From a virus: DNA of 35,515 nucleotides. Of this stretch, positions 23,817 to 31,316 are shown one piece after another. Under the pieces are notes generated by a model. It had not been told where the DNA came from, made no database searches, and was given only the letters and a program-made list of their open reading frames with translations. Position 1 is the first letter of the stretch. Every line of letters starts with the position of its first letter. The stretch covers positions 1 through 35,515 of the IMG/VR virus record IMGVR_UViG_3300021371_000050. One strand, written 5' to 3'. Made by a program: the position numbers and the translations under genes.

Positions 23817-24881
23817 CTAGAAATCGTTGGAAATACGGGACATAATCACATCCACAGTGTTAGAATAAGTCAGCTTGTCTGCCAATTTTTGTCCCTCTGT
23901 GTTAGTCTGTCCCACTTTCTTTTCGGATTCTTCCATAGCTGCCAACACCTGATCCTCATCCCAAGAATAAAAAGTTCCTTGGTTAAAAGGTGAGCCCTTC
24001 TTAAAAAACACATTGTCAACACAATCTACTTCTCCATTAGGCTCTATCAGGATAGAGTTTTCTTTCGTAGCCCAATCTTTGTGAGATGTGGCGTTTAAAA
24101 CAATACTCCACTTCCCTAAACAAGTTGCATTAAATGAAGGAAGGTTCCAACCCTCTGCTCCAGAAAGACCTGTTAAATCAACATCTATTGCATTTAGAAA
24201 CTCATTCACTTCTGAATTTTTCTCTAGATGAGGGAGGAAGTTGATATTTGTGTATCTTTTCCCACCAAGAACAGCGCCCAAAGTTTTTTGCATGTCTTCC
24301 GGTTTGTAAAACGGATTGTTCACTAAACAAGATAACTGGTACTTAGGGTTATTCCCATATTTCTTTAGCCAAGTTCTAATAATAGCAGCTGTATGCTTCC
24401 TATGCTCAAACTTGCCCATCAAACCAAAGTGAATAACATCACTCAGGTATTCTTTTTTTGTTTCTTTGAAGTCTTTGTCGAAACCCAAAGGGCTGAAGCT
24501 GCTGCCAAACAGGTTAGCAGCGTGTTCAGAACTAAAGAATGTTTCAGTTTGGGCATCGCAAATTTGTTCTTCTACTTCCGTAGGGTTATTACACTCATAA
24601 AACGAATACAGGTATTGTTTTTCATTTTTACGATTTTCAGAACCATTGAGATGCCAAACTTTTAAACAGGGAATTTCTTCACCTAAGTAGGAGTACCTAT
24701 CATTGATTGAGTTCTGGATCTTAGACTTCAATTCATCTGGAACATCATATGCTTTAAGGTCTATATTTCCGATAGGCCAAATAGCAACATCATGTCCTTT
24801 CTCAAACAACTCCCTTATAATGTTATAGCTAACATTACCAAGGCTGAGAGAATTAATAGGTGCTTCTACTAGGATCTTCAT
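23817..24881 (-). CDS. GT-B fold glycosyltransferase
   Basis: The 354-residue product resembles group 1 (GT4-like) glycosyltransferases. It has the N-terminal MKILVEAPINSLSLGNVSYN, a central linker FGLMGKFEHRKHTAAIIRTW that matches the start of the nucleotide-sugar domain, and the donor-binding motif GLSGAEGWNLPSFNATCLGK near residue 240, like the E-G-F-G-L-P motif of the family. Its ATG overlaps the SSB stop by one base (TAATG), so it is translated with the sigma-SSB operon. The acceptor is unknown: glucosylation of phage DNA, virion protein or host sugar are all possible. It is separate from the glycan cassette at 29,732-32,965. Confidence 0.8.
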   Translation of the reverse strand: MKILVEAPINSLSLGNVSYNIIRELFEKGHDVAIWPIGNIDLKAYDVPDELKSKIQNSINDRYSYLGEEIPCLKVWHLNGSENRKNEKQYLYSFYECNNPTEVEEQICDAQTETFFSSEHAANLFGSSFSPLGFDKDFKETKKEYLSDVIHFGLMGKFEHRKHTAAIIRTWLKKYGNNPKYQLSCLVNNPFYKPEDMQKTLGAVLGGKRYTNINFLPHLEKNSEVNEFLNAIDVDLTGLSGAEGWNLPSFNATCLGKWSIVLNATSHKDWATKENSILIEPNGEVDCVDNVFFKKGSPFNQGTFYSWDEDQVLAAMEESEKKVGQTNTEGQKLADKLTYSNTVDVIMSRISNDF

Positions 24882-25255
24882 TAGAATGGTACTTCGTCAT
24901 CTCCTGCACCTACTGGCACTGGAGTTTTAGAATCGTCATCCTTCTTATCTTTGGAACCAGAATTAAGGAATTGGATATCACGCCCCTTAATGTAGTACTT
25001 GGTGAAGTTCTTACCATCTTTTTCCCAAGAATCCATAGCAAGTTCACCACTGAAGACGAACTCACGGCCCTTGGAAAGGTATTTACCTGCTACTTCAGCA
25101 GTCTTATCCCATACTTCAATGTCAATGAAGCATTTTGTTTTTGCATTGCTTGGAGAAATGCCAACCCGAAGTCGGGTTACGGTTTTCCCACTATTTGTCT
25201 GCTTCATCTCTGGGTCTTTAACCAGATATCCTACTGCTGTTACTGTATTATACAT
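24881..25255 (-). CDS. ssb: Single-stranded DNA-binding protein
   Basis: The 124-residue protein is a bacterial-type SSB. It has an OB fold with NTVTAVGYLVKDPEMKQTNS, TRLRVGISPSN, CFIDIEVWDKTAEVAGKYLS and GRDIQFLNSG, then a short charged linker and the acidic tip DDEVPF, which in this family recruits replication partners. It coats single-stranded DNA during replication and recombination. The start overlaps the stop of the sigma-like gene by 8 bases and its stop overlaps the glycosyltransferase start. Its partners are likely the RecA-like protein and DnaB-type helicase encoded at the right end. Confidence 0.92.
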   Translation of the reverse strand: MYNTVTAVGYLVKDPEMKQTNSGKTVTRLRVGISPSNAKTKCFIDIEVWDKTAEVAGKYLSKGREFVFSGELAMDSWEKDGKNFTKYYIKGRDIQFLNSGSKDKKDDDSKTPVPVGAGDDEVPF

Positions 25256-25811
25256 AATTACTAACTTTCTTGAATTGTGATAAACATCTATTGTGGATAT
25301 TTATCGTTCCTTGAATACTCATACCTATTTTACCAGCTATGATTCTCCAAGGAGTTGTTTTATTAAGGCACTGATTGTATCTCATGTCAATAACCTTTTT
25401 TGTTTTTTCGTCACACTCCTGTTTTACAAACGATTTAAACAGAGATAGAACCTCCTGTTCTTGCATTGAGGTTATGCCATTCTCCGAAGATGGTTCTGAT
25501 CTGACCTCATTAAGAGAACATTGCGTGAACTTCTTCCTCTTGTTTAGTGTATTCAAACACTTCCATTTTGTATCGTTTGCTAGGTATGTGGGAAACTTTG
25601 TGTTTCTCTCTGGGTCGAAGTTTATTGCGGAGTTGTAAATTGCCAAGCTCTTGTCTTCTAAGAAATTTTGTTTATCACTACAATTAGTCGGGCCAGATAG
25701 GAAACGGTCTACCATAGTATGGTATATACCAGAATGCCTGTCGATCAACTCTAGCAGAGAGTCTTGGTCGGCGTCATCCTTAATCTTTAGAATCAATTCC
25801 TCATCCTTCAC
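25248..25811 (-). CDS. Sigma-70-like RNA polymerase sigma factor
   Basis: The 187-residue protein has two parts typical of small sigma factors. Residues about 20-90 resemble region 2 (LLELIDRHSGIYHTMVDRFL, then IYNSAINFDPERNTKFPTYL), and residues about 130-180 a region 4 helix-turn-helix (KKVIDMRYNQCLNKTTPWRI, then AGKIGMSIQGTINIHNRCLS). It would direct host polymerase to phage promoters, probably the GTGTA-type elements here. A strong sigma-70 promoter drives it. GTG at 25,811 would make the message nearly leaderless; the in-frame TTG at 25,796, preceded by AAGGA with 7-base spacing, is an alternative start. It is the first gene of the minus-strand operon. Confidence 0.75.
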   Translation of the reverse strand: MKDEELILKIKDDADQDSLLELIDRHSGIYHTMVDRFLSGPTNCSDKQNFLEDKSLAIYNSAINFDPERNTKFPTYLANDTKWKCLNTLNKRKKFTQCSLNEVRSEPSSENGITSMQEQEVLSLFKSFVKQECDEKTKKVIDMRYNQCLNKTTPWRIIAGKIGMSIQGTINIHNRCLSQFKKVSNYV

Positions 25812-25818
25812 AATTGTT

Positions 25819-25846
25819 ATTGTATACGATTTTATCCAATTGTCAA
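25819..25846 (-). promoter_or_regulatory. Sigma-70 promoter for sigma-ssb-glycosyltransferase operon
   Basis: On the minus strand TTGACA (25,846-25,841) and TACAAT (25,824-25,819) are spaced 16 bases apart. The -35 box matches consensus fully and the -10 box at five of six bases, so host polymerase could use it early. The predicted start is near 25,812, next to the GTG codon. Confidence 0.75.
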
Positions 25847-25887
25847 CTTATTACAGTATATTATATATATTATAATATAATTATAAG

Positions 25888-25946
25888 AACGTAACCTGTA
25901 GCTATAACGTATACTGTATCAAAGGCTTCTCTGCTTCTGTTACGTT
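25888..25946. repeat. Inverted repeat AACGTAAC ... GTTACGTT
   Basis: Two perfect 8-base arms are separated by 43 bases, within the divergent region between the sigma-like gene and nrdB. The spacing suits a protein-binding site pair or a stem with a long loop. Confidence 0.65.
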
Positions 25947-26055
25947 TCTTTCGATTTTCTTAACCGTTCCCGGTTATTATAGTGTAATAAGGGGTCGTGT
26001 CAATAAAAAAAAATCACAATATTTTCGCTCGACTGAAGACCAAAACAGGGATAAG

Positions 26056-26073
26056 GTGTAATTATTACTTGTT
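26056..26073 (+). promoter_or_regulatory. Candidate phage promoter, GTGTA-type, before nrdB
   Basis: GTGTAATTATTACTTGTT ends at the nrdB ATG. Its first ten bases, GTGTAATTAT, are identical to the minus-strand element at 10,864-10,877, and the next base groups resemble that at 7,255. Confidence 0.5.
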
Positions 26074-27045
26074 ATGATCTTCACAGAACAAATGTCACGA
26101 AAGCCAGACCACTACCCGTGGACCCAAGATTTTATCGAAGCAATGCACAACGGGTTTTGGACCGATAAAGAGTTTAGTTTTACTAGTGACGTTCAAGATT
26201 TTAAGGTTAATTTAAGTGAAGACGAGAGGCAGATCAATGTGAGAGCCTTATCTGCTATTGGTCAGATTGAGGTGGCGGTTAAGAAATTTTGGGCTAAACT
26301 AGGTGATAACTTGCCCCACCCATCTTTGTCTGATTTGGGGTATGTCATGGCTAATACAGAAGTCATTCATAATAATGCTTATGAGCGCCTACTAGAAGTC
26401 TTGGGGTTGCAGGATGTTTTCGAGGAAAACTTAAAATTAGATTTTATTGAAGGTAGGGTGAAGTACCTTCGAAAATACAACCATAGATTTTACAAAGACT
26501 CAAAAAAGCAATATGTTTATGCTTTGATCCTCTTCACACTTTTTGTGGAAAACGTATCGTTATTTTCTCAGTTCTACATAATCAACTGGTTTAACAGGTA
26601 TAGGAATGTGTTGAAGGATACTGGGCAACAGGTAAAGTACACGAGGAATGAAGAGAATATTCACGCACTAGTTGGTATTAAGATTATTAATACTATCCGT
26701 GAAGAACACCCTGAGCTTTTTGATAAGGAGTTAGAAGCCCGTATTCTCCACGAAGCACACGAGGCATTCAACGCTGAATCTAAAATTGTTGATTGGATGG
26801 TGGGGGGCTATAACAAGAAGGGGCTCAGTAAAGAGATCTTAAAAGAGTTTATTAAGAATAGAATAAATGATTCATTGGATAAAATTGGCTTTGAATCTGC
26901 ATTTGATATTGACAAAACCTTACTTCAGAATACAATCTGGTTTGAGGAGGAGTTGTTGGGTAATAATATGACGGATTTTTTTCACTCAAGACCAGTGGAA
27001 TACTCAAAGAATTCCCAATCTTTTGATGTCGAAGACCTATTCTAA
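26074..27045 (+). CDS. nrdB: Class I ribonucleotide reductase, small (beta) subunit
   Basis: The beta subunit makes the radical used by the alpha subunit to reduce ribonucleotides to deoxynucleotides for phage DNA synthesis. The 323-residue sequence keeps the di-metal ligands in order: Glu66, Glu96 and His99 (TEVIHNNAY), Glu159 (FVEN), Glu194 and His197 (ENIH). Tyr103, seven residues after Glu96, matches the radical tyrosine of E. coli NrdB, so a tyrosyl-radical enzyme is expected. The C-terminal DVEDLF is the likely alpha-binding tail. It is shorter than E. coli NrdB (376). nrdA follows after 7 bases. The promoter-like element upstream fits early or middle expression. Confidence 0.95.
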   Translation: MIFTEQMSRKPDHYPWTQDFIEAMHNGFWTDKEFSFTSDVQDFKVNLSEDERQINVRALSAIGQIEVAVKKFWAKLGDNLPHPSLSDLGYVMANTEVIHNNAYERLLEVLGLQDVFEENLKLDFIEGRVKYLRKYNHRFYKDSKKQYVYALILFTLFVENVSLFSQFYIINWFNRYRNVLKDTGQQVKYTRNEENIHALVGIKIINTIREEHPELFDKELEARILHEAHEAFNAESKIVDWMVGGYNKKGLSKEILKEFIKNRINDSLDKIGFESAFDIDKTLLQNTIWFEEELLGNNMTDFFHSRPVEYSKNSQSFDVEDLF

Positions 27046-27052
27046 ATAATAA

Positions 27053-28699
27053 ATGAAAAACTACTATTGGCTTAATGAAGATTCAAGGACTTTTCTTGAG
27101 AATGGTTACCTACTAGAAGGTGAGACCGTAGAGCAAAGAATTAATCAGATAGCTCAGACTGCTGAGGATTATTTAGGTATAGCGGGTTTTGCTGACAGCT
27201 TTGAATCTTATATGGCTAGAGGTTTCTTCTCTTTAGCAAGTCCTGTTTGGGCTAACTTTGGCAGAGAGCGGGGGTTGCCTATTTCTTGTAATGGTGTTTA
27301 TGTGGCTGACACTATGGATGCTATTCTAGAAAAACAATGTGAGGTGGGGATGCAGACTAAGCATGGCTCTGGAACATCTGGTTATTTCGGAGATATCCGT
27401 GGTCGTGGAGCCTCTATAAGTTCCGGTGGGGAGTCATCAGGATCAGTTCATTTTATGGAATTGTTTAGCACTGTCACCTCTGTTGTTTCTCAGAGTAGTG
27501 TCAGGCGGGGCAGTTTTGCAGCTTACCTACCTATTGACCATCCAGATATTAAAGAGTTCCTAAGAATACGTGGTGAAGGGCACCCTATTCAAGAAATGTC
27601 TTTCGCAGTGACGGTGACAAACTCTTGGATGAAGGAGATGGTTGATGGAGACATGGGAAAGCGGCAGCTCTGGGGGAGTGTTATAAAAAAGAGGTACGAG
27701 ACAGGTTACCCCTACATCTTTTTTCAAGATAATGCTAATGAACAAGCCCCCGACTGCTATAAAGATAAGGATATGAAGATATATGCTTCTAATCTTTGCA
27801 ACGAGATCAGCTTGCCATCAAAAGAAGATGAGTCTTTTGTTTGTTGTTTGTCTTCAATAAACCTTTATCGTTGGGACGAAATTCAATACACGGATGCTGT
27901 TCAGGTACTAACTATGTTCCTAGATGCTGTCATGGAAGAGTATGTTCAGAAAACAGCTAAGATACCATTCATGGAAGCCTCTCACAATTTTGCTAAAAGG
28001 CATCGGGCTATCGGGATGGGTGTATTAGGTTGGCATTCTCTGTTGCAAAGTCGTATGATACCATTTGAGAGTATGGAGGCTAAGTTACTCAATAGTCAGA
28101 TATTCTCACACATTCGCCGTTGTAGTGATAAGGCAACTAAGTATCTATCTGAGAAATTAGGGGAACCTATGTATTGTGAGGGTTATGAACGTAGGAATAC
28201 AACTACCTTGGCTGTAGCTCCTACAACAAGTAGCTCTTTTATACTTGGTCAGGTTTCTCCTTCTATAGAACCTTTGAATTCTAATTACTTTACTAAAGAT
28301 TTAGCAAAAGGTAAATTTCGTTACAGAAACCCCGAGCTTGAAAAACTTTTAAAGGAAAAGGAAAAGAACACAGATAGTGTTTGGAAATCAATTCTAGTCA
28401 AAGGGGGTTCTGTCCAGCATTTAGATTTTTTATCTAGGGAAGAAAAGGATGTTTTCAAAACATTTGGTGAGATTTCTCAGAAAGAAGTGGTGATACAAGC
28501 TGTTCAACGTCAGAAGCATATTGATCAAGGTCAGTCTCTCAATATTATGGTCCCACCAGAAACGCCCTTCAAGGAGGTCAACCAGCTTATGGTTTATGGT
28601 TGGGAGAATGGAATCAAGGGGTTTTACTACCAGAGAAGTGCTAACCCTAGTCAAGAGCTTGCTAGGTCAATACTTACATGTACATCCTGCGAGGGTTAA
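27053..28699 (+). CDS. nrdA: Class I ribonucleotide reductase, large (alpha) subunit, compact
   Basis: The alpha subunit is the catalytic part. At 548 residues it is much shorter than the 761-residue E. coli NrdA because the N-terminal ATP-cone is absent, so dATP feedback inhibition by that domain is probably lost. All key residues are visible: Cys79 in SCNGVYV, the Asn247-Leu-Cys249-Asn-Glu251 triad in SNLCNEI, Cys265 in FVCCLSSIN, the radical-transfer pair Tyr525-Tyr526, and the C-terminal Cys543-x-x-Cys546 (CTSCEG) that accepts electrons from thioredoxin or glutaredoxin. There is no sign of an intein or intron. It pairs with nrdB as a two-gene operon. No reductant gene lies nearby, so a host one is probably used. 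Confidence 0.95.
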   Translation: MKNYYWLNEDSRTFLENGYLLEGETVEQRINQIAQTAEDYLGIAGFADSFESYMARGFFSLASPVWANFGRERGLPISCNGVYVADTMDAILEKQCEVGMQTKHGSGTSGYFGDIRGRGASISSGGESSGSVHFMELFSTVTSVVSQSSVRRGSFAAYLPIDHPDIKEFLRIRGEGHPIQEMSFAVTVTNSWMKEMVDGDMGKRQLWGSVIKKRYETGYPYIFFQDNANEQAPDCYKDKDMKIYASNLCNEISLPSKEDESFVCCLSSINLYRWDEIQYTDAVQVLTMFLDAVMEEYVQKTAKIPFMEASHNFAKRHRAIGMGVLGWHSLLQSRMIPFESMEAKLLNSQIFSHIRRCSDKATKYLSEKLGEPMYCEGYERRNTTTLAVAPTTSSSFILGQVSPSIEPLNSNYFTKDLAKGKFRYRNPELEKLLKEKEKNTDSVWKSILVKGGSVQHLDFLSREEKDVFKTFGEISQKEVVIQAVQRQKHIDQGQSLNIMVPPETPFKEVNQLMVYGWENGIKGFYYQRSANPSQELARSILTCTSCEG

Positions 28700-28720
28700 T
28701 TTCATTTTTAATAAAAAAAA

Positions 28721-28737
28721 GTGTATTATAAAGTATA
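28721..28737 (+). promoter_or_regulatory. Candidate phage promoter, GTGTA-type
   Basis: GTGTATTATAAAGTATA follows a poly-A run and ends at the ATG at 28,738, in the 38-base gap after nrdA. No Shine-Dalgarno sequence is present. Confidence 0.45.
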
Positions 28738-29712
28738 ATGGAGTTCGATTTTTCAAAAGAAGCGAAGGATTTTTTAGAAAGTTCTCAGGCGGCTAAGCGT
28801 CCCGGTAAAAAGGGGGCGGCTCAAACACCTGCTAAACCTTCTGAAAGGAAGAAAGGGTCTAGTAAAAATGAAAAAGGTTCTGCTGGCAAAGGTGGTAAAT
28901 CTATTACTTTTTCAGAGAAGGTCGTAACATCTTTGAAAAACAAGGTAAAAGAACATAACGAAAAACACTCCAAAAAAGTTACTTTGGGCCAATTAAAGAA
29001 AATCTACCGCCGTGGCGCTGGAGCTTTCTCATCTTCTCACCGTCCCGGCAAAACTAGGGGACAATGGGCTATGGCCCGTGTAAACATGTTTTTAAAAATG
29101 GTTCGTGGTGGAAACGTCAAGAAATCCTACAGGGCTGCTGACCAAGATGTAGCTAAAGGCTCTGAAGAGTACTACCTAGAGGAGCAAGGGGGAGCTTTTT
29201 GGGCGTTTGAGGAAATTGATTTTGTTTTAGCTCGCCTTGAAATGCTTGAAGCGTCTATTACTGATGAAGAGTCAGATCAAGAGATTGAAGACCTTGAATA
29301 CTCAGACGCAGAAAAGAAAACTTTAAACAAGCCCTTTAGATTAAAAGGCGGAAAGAAGAAGTATGGGGTTTACGTCAAAAACCCAAAGACTGGCAATATA
29401 GTCATGGTTAAGTTTGGTGATCCAAATATGGAGATCAAACGTGACGATCCAGCTCGTCGCCGAAGCTTCAGGGCTAGACATAAGTGTGACACAGCTAAAG
29501 ATAAGACAACTCCTCGTTATTGGAGCTGTAAGTTCTGGTCTAAAAAACCCGTCAGCAAGATGGTCTCTAACGAAGTCCTAGCTTGGGATGAAGAAGAGGT
29601 TTATAGTGAGTGGAGTTGGGATGATGAAGGGTTTGCAGAGCATCAAGACCTACTAAATGCCTACCCATTTCTGACTGAGATTAAATTGGTGGTTGAAGAA
29701 GAGGAACTTTAA
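28738..29712 (+). CDS. Two-domain conserved phage protein of unknown function
   Basis: The 324-residue protein has a low-complexity Lys/Ser/Gly-rich N-terminus (residues 20-55), then two blocks that I recognise as recurring in phage structural proteins and polyproteins. Block 1 (about 57-122) contains KKVTLGQLKKIYRRGAGAFS and HRPGKTRGQWAMARVNMF. Block 2 (about 195-268) contains RLKGGKKKYGVYVKNPKTG, VKFGDPNMEIKRDDP, RARHKCDTAKDKTTPRYWSC, with two Cys. The C-terminus is acidic. Neither block has a known activity; basic residues suggest nucleic-acid or capsid contact. It lies after nrdA, outside the head module, with its own promoter-like element. It may be a DNA-binding or virion-associated protein. 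Confidence 0.75.
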   Translation: MEFDFSKEAKDFLESSQAAKRPGKKGAAQTPAKPSERKKGSSKNEKGSAGKGGKSITFSEKVVTSLKNKVKEHNEKHSKKVTLGQLKKIYRRGAGAFSSSHRPGKTRGQWAMARVNMFLKMVRGGNVKKSYRAADQDVAKGSEEYYLEEQGGAFWAFEEIDFVLARLEMLEASITDEESDQEIEDLEYSDAEKKTLNKPFRLKGGKKKYGVYVKNPKTGNIVMVKFGDPNMEIKRDDPARRRSFRARHKCDTAKDKTTPRYWSCKFWSKKPVSKMVSNEVLAWDEEEVYSEWSWDDEGFAEHQDLLNAYPFLTEIKLVVEEEEL

Positions 29713-29714
29713 GG

Positions 29715-29731
29715 TATAATCATGCAGTAGC
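29715..29731 (+). promoter_or_regulatory. TATAAT box before glycan cassette
   Basis: TATAAT (29,715-29,720) sits 11 bases before the ATG at 29,732. No clear -35 box is visible, so it is only a weak promoter candidate for the glycan cassette. Confidence 0.3.
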
Positions 29732-30523
29732 ATGAGGGATACCATAGCTGTTTACTCTTTATTTAGAGATAGTGAGCCTCACTTAGCTAGAACTCTAGCT
29801 CAGTTTGAAGACTTGGAGTCTCTAGATTACAATTTCGAGTATTATTTTTACGAGAATGACTCTAAAGATAATACTGTGGATGTATTAAAGAAGTGGATGG
29901 AGGGTAGGCAGGGTGAGTTTTTGTATGAAACTCTAAATGCAAAAAAGTTTGGGAGCGTGACAGATGTGGAAAGGATGCAGCTTCTATGTGAATGCAGAAA
30001 TAAGTGTAAAAAACTCTTAGAAGGTTCGAAAAGTAAATACACAATTCTAATTGACTCAGATGTCATCTTTGATAAAAACAACTTAGAGCAGCACATTGAA
30101 AAAATAAACAAACTAAAAGATTGTGTCTTGTTAACGCCCAATATCAGACAAAACATACCTGACTATTACTCCGATAGGTCGCAGGACTCTTATTATGATG
30201 TTTGTCCACTTTTTGATGCGAATAGACAAGATACGTTAATGGTCTCAGACTGCCCATTTAAAAATGGTGTAGATAGGATGAAATGGTATTTAGGGGAACC
30301 TGTGAAGTGTTCGTCTGCCTTTGGGGGTTTTGCTCTAACTTACACAGATGTGTTTAAAAAAGTAAAATGGTCAACAGATGGTTTATGTGATCATGTTAAT
30401 TTTTGCGTAGAATTAGGTAGTTACGGTTTGGTTTATGTTGACCCTAAAAATATAGTAAGGGTAGAGTTAGATTTGAAAAATTTAAATCTTGCACACTTTA
30501 AAAAATACGCTAAAGAACAATAA
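29732..30523 (+). CDS. GT-A fold glycosyltransferase (GT69-like)
   Basis: The 263-residue protein looks like the GT69 (cryptococcal mannosyltransferase) type. It has FEYYFYENDSKDNTVDVLKK near residues 35-54, the Arg-Asn-containing helix of the family (LLCECRNKCKKLL) and the metal-binding Asp108-Ser-Asp110 in ILIDSDVIFD. The C-terminal part carries SAFGGFALTYTDVFK. It is expected to transfer a nucleotide-activated sugar, possibly mannose-type. It starts the glycan cassette and ends one base before the next gene. The cassette is visibly more AT-rich than the flanking genes, which suggests acquisition from another source. Confidence 0.8.
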   Translation: MRDTIAVYSLFRDSEPHLARTLAQFEDLESLDYNFEYYFYENDSKDNTVDVLKKWMEGRQGEFLYETLNAKKFGSVTDVERMQLLCECRNKCKKLLEGSKSKYTILIDSDVIFDKNNLEQHIEKINKLKDCVLLTPNIRQNIPDYYSDRSQDSYYDVCPLFDANRQDTLMVSDCPFKNGVDRMKWYLGEPVKCSSAFGGFALTYTDVFKKVKWSTDGLCDHVNFCVELGSYGLVYVDPKNIVRVELDLKNLNLAHFKKYAKEQ

Positions 30524-30524
30524 A

Positions 30525-31316
30525 GTGATAACAAAAAAAGATATTTCTGTTGTAATACAGGGGCCACTTGATTTATTAAGTATTCAGAACCTTGATGTTT
30601 ATGAAGATTTTGGAGAGATCATAATTTCTTCTTGGGTAGATTCTGATTTAGAAAAACTATCCAAGCTTCCAAAGAAGCCTGTTAATATTGTTATTTCTGA
30701 TTATCCCGAAAAACTAAAAGATACTTATAACTATGGTAATTTTTATCTACAATGTTTAAGCACGTTAAATGGAATTAAGAAAAGCTCATTTGATTACTGT
30801 TTAAAGTTAAGGTCAGATGAATTGTATCCAGATATAAATGCTTTGGTTGAAAAGTTAGTTAAAAATCCTGATAAAATTATCAATACTAACATTCATTTTC
30901 TCAAAAATAGCGTAAGCACTTTTCATTGCTCAGACCATGTGGTTTTAGGAGAAGCAGAAAAGCTTTTAGCGGCTTTTACTTTATGTAAAACTTTATGCGA
31001 GGAGCCTGAAAAATTTCAATTTAAAGTCAAAGGTGATTATCTGGTTTCTCCTGAGAATCTTGAATTACATGCCGAAAGACTTTTGGGATACATGTTTTGC
31101 AAACATAAAATTTCGACTGAAAACCTCGATGGAGAAATTAACATTAGAGACTTAATGAAGAGTGTTTTCGAGGTTGTTCCTTTGTCTGATTTGAAGGATT
31201 TTACATTTAGTTGTAATTCTTCTAGAGCCAACAAAAATGCTCCATACCATAAATATGTTAAAAATGATTGGTTTACAGGAGGACTAGATATTTGTAGCCA
31301 CATTCAAGAATTATGA
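30525..31316 (+). CDS. WavE-like glycosyltransferase (GTG start)
   Basis: The product (263 residues) begins at GTG 30,525, one base after the preceding stop; an ATG at 30,489 would overlap the upstream gene by 35 bases and add an unrelated start. It resembles WavE-type lipopolysaccharide glycosyltransferases: ISVVIQGPL at the N-terminus, FGEIIISSWVDSDLEKL, FDYCLKLRSDELYPDINALV and FHCSDHVVLGEAEKL. Proteins of this family make outer sugars of surface polysaccharides. The Asp pair in LRSDELYP may bind the sugar-nucleotide metal. The last 4 bases overlap the next gene. Confidence 0.8.
   Translation: MITKKDISVVIQGPLDLLSIQNLDVYEDFGEIIISSWVDSDLEKLSKLPKKPVNIVISDYPEKLKDTYNYGNFYLQCLSTLNGIKKSSFDYCLKLRSDELYPDINALVEKLVKNPDKIINTNIHFLKNSVSTFHCSDHVVLGEAEKLLAAFTLCKTLCEEPEKFQFKVKGDYLVSPENLELHAERLLGYMFCKHKISTENLDGEINIRDLMKSVFEVVPLSDLKDFTFSCNSSRANKNAPYHKYVKNDWFTGGLDICSHIQEL

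Larger units (their letters stand above)
25812..26073. other. AT-rich divergent intergenic region with inverted repeats
   Basis: This 262-base stretch has no gene. It holds the minus-strand sigma-70 promoter, a long TA-rich run (25,858-25,885), an inverted repeat AACGTAAC / GTTACGTT (25,888-25,895 and 25,939-25,946), a small hairpin TAACCG-TTCC-CGGTTA (25,961-25,976), a GTGTAATAA at 25,982 and the GTGTAATTATTA element before nrdB. It may be a control region or a replication origin; neither is proven. Confidence 0.6.

Noticed and set aside
25961-25980. TAACCG-TTCC-CGGTTA hairpin as a terminator
   Set aside because: The stem is short and no proper T tract follows on either strand.
25858-26040. 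tRNA or riboswitch in the 262-base divergent gap
   Set aside because: No cloverleaf, T-loop sequence or known aptamer core; only AT runs and short inverted repeats.
30489-30524. ATG 30,489 as start of the WavE-like gene
   Set aside because: The added residues are a frame-shifted copy of the upstream gene's end; GTG 30,525 follows the stop by one base and the family similarity begins there.
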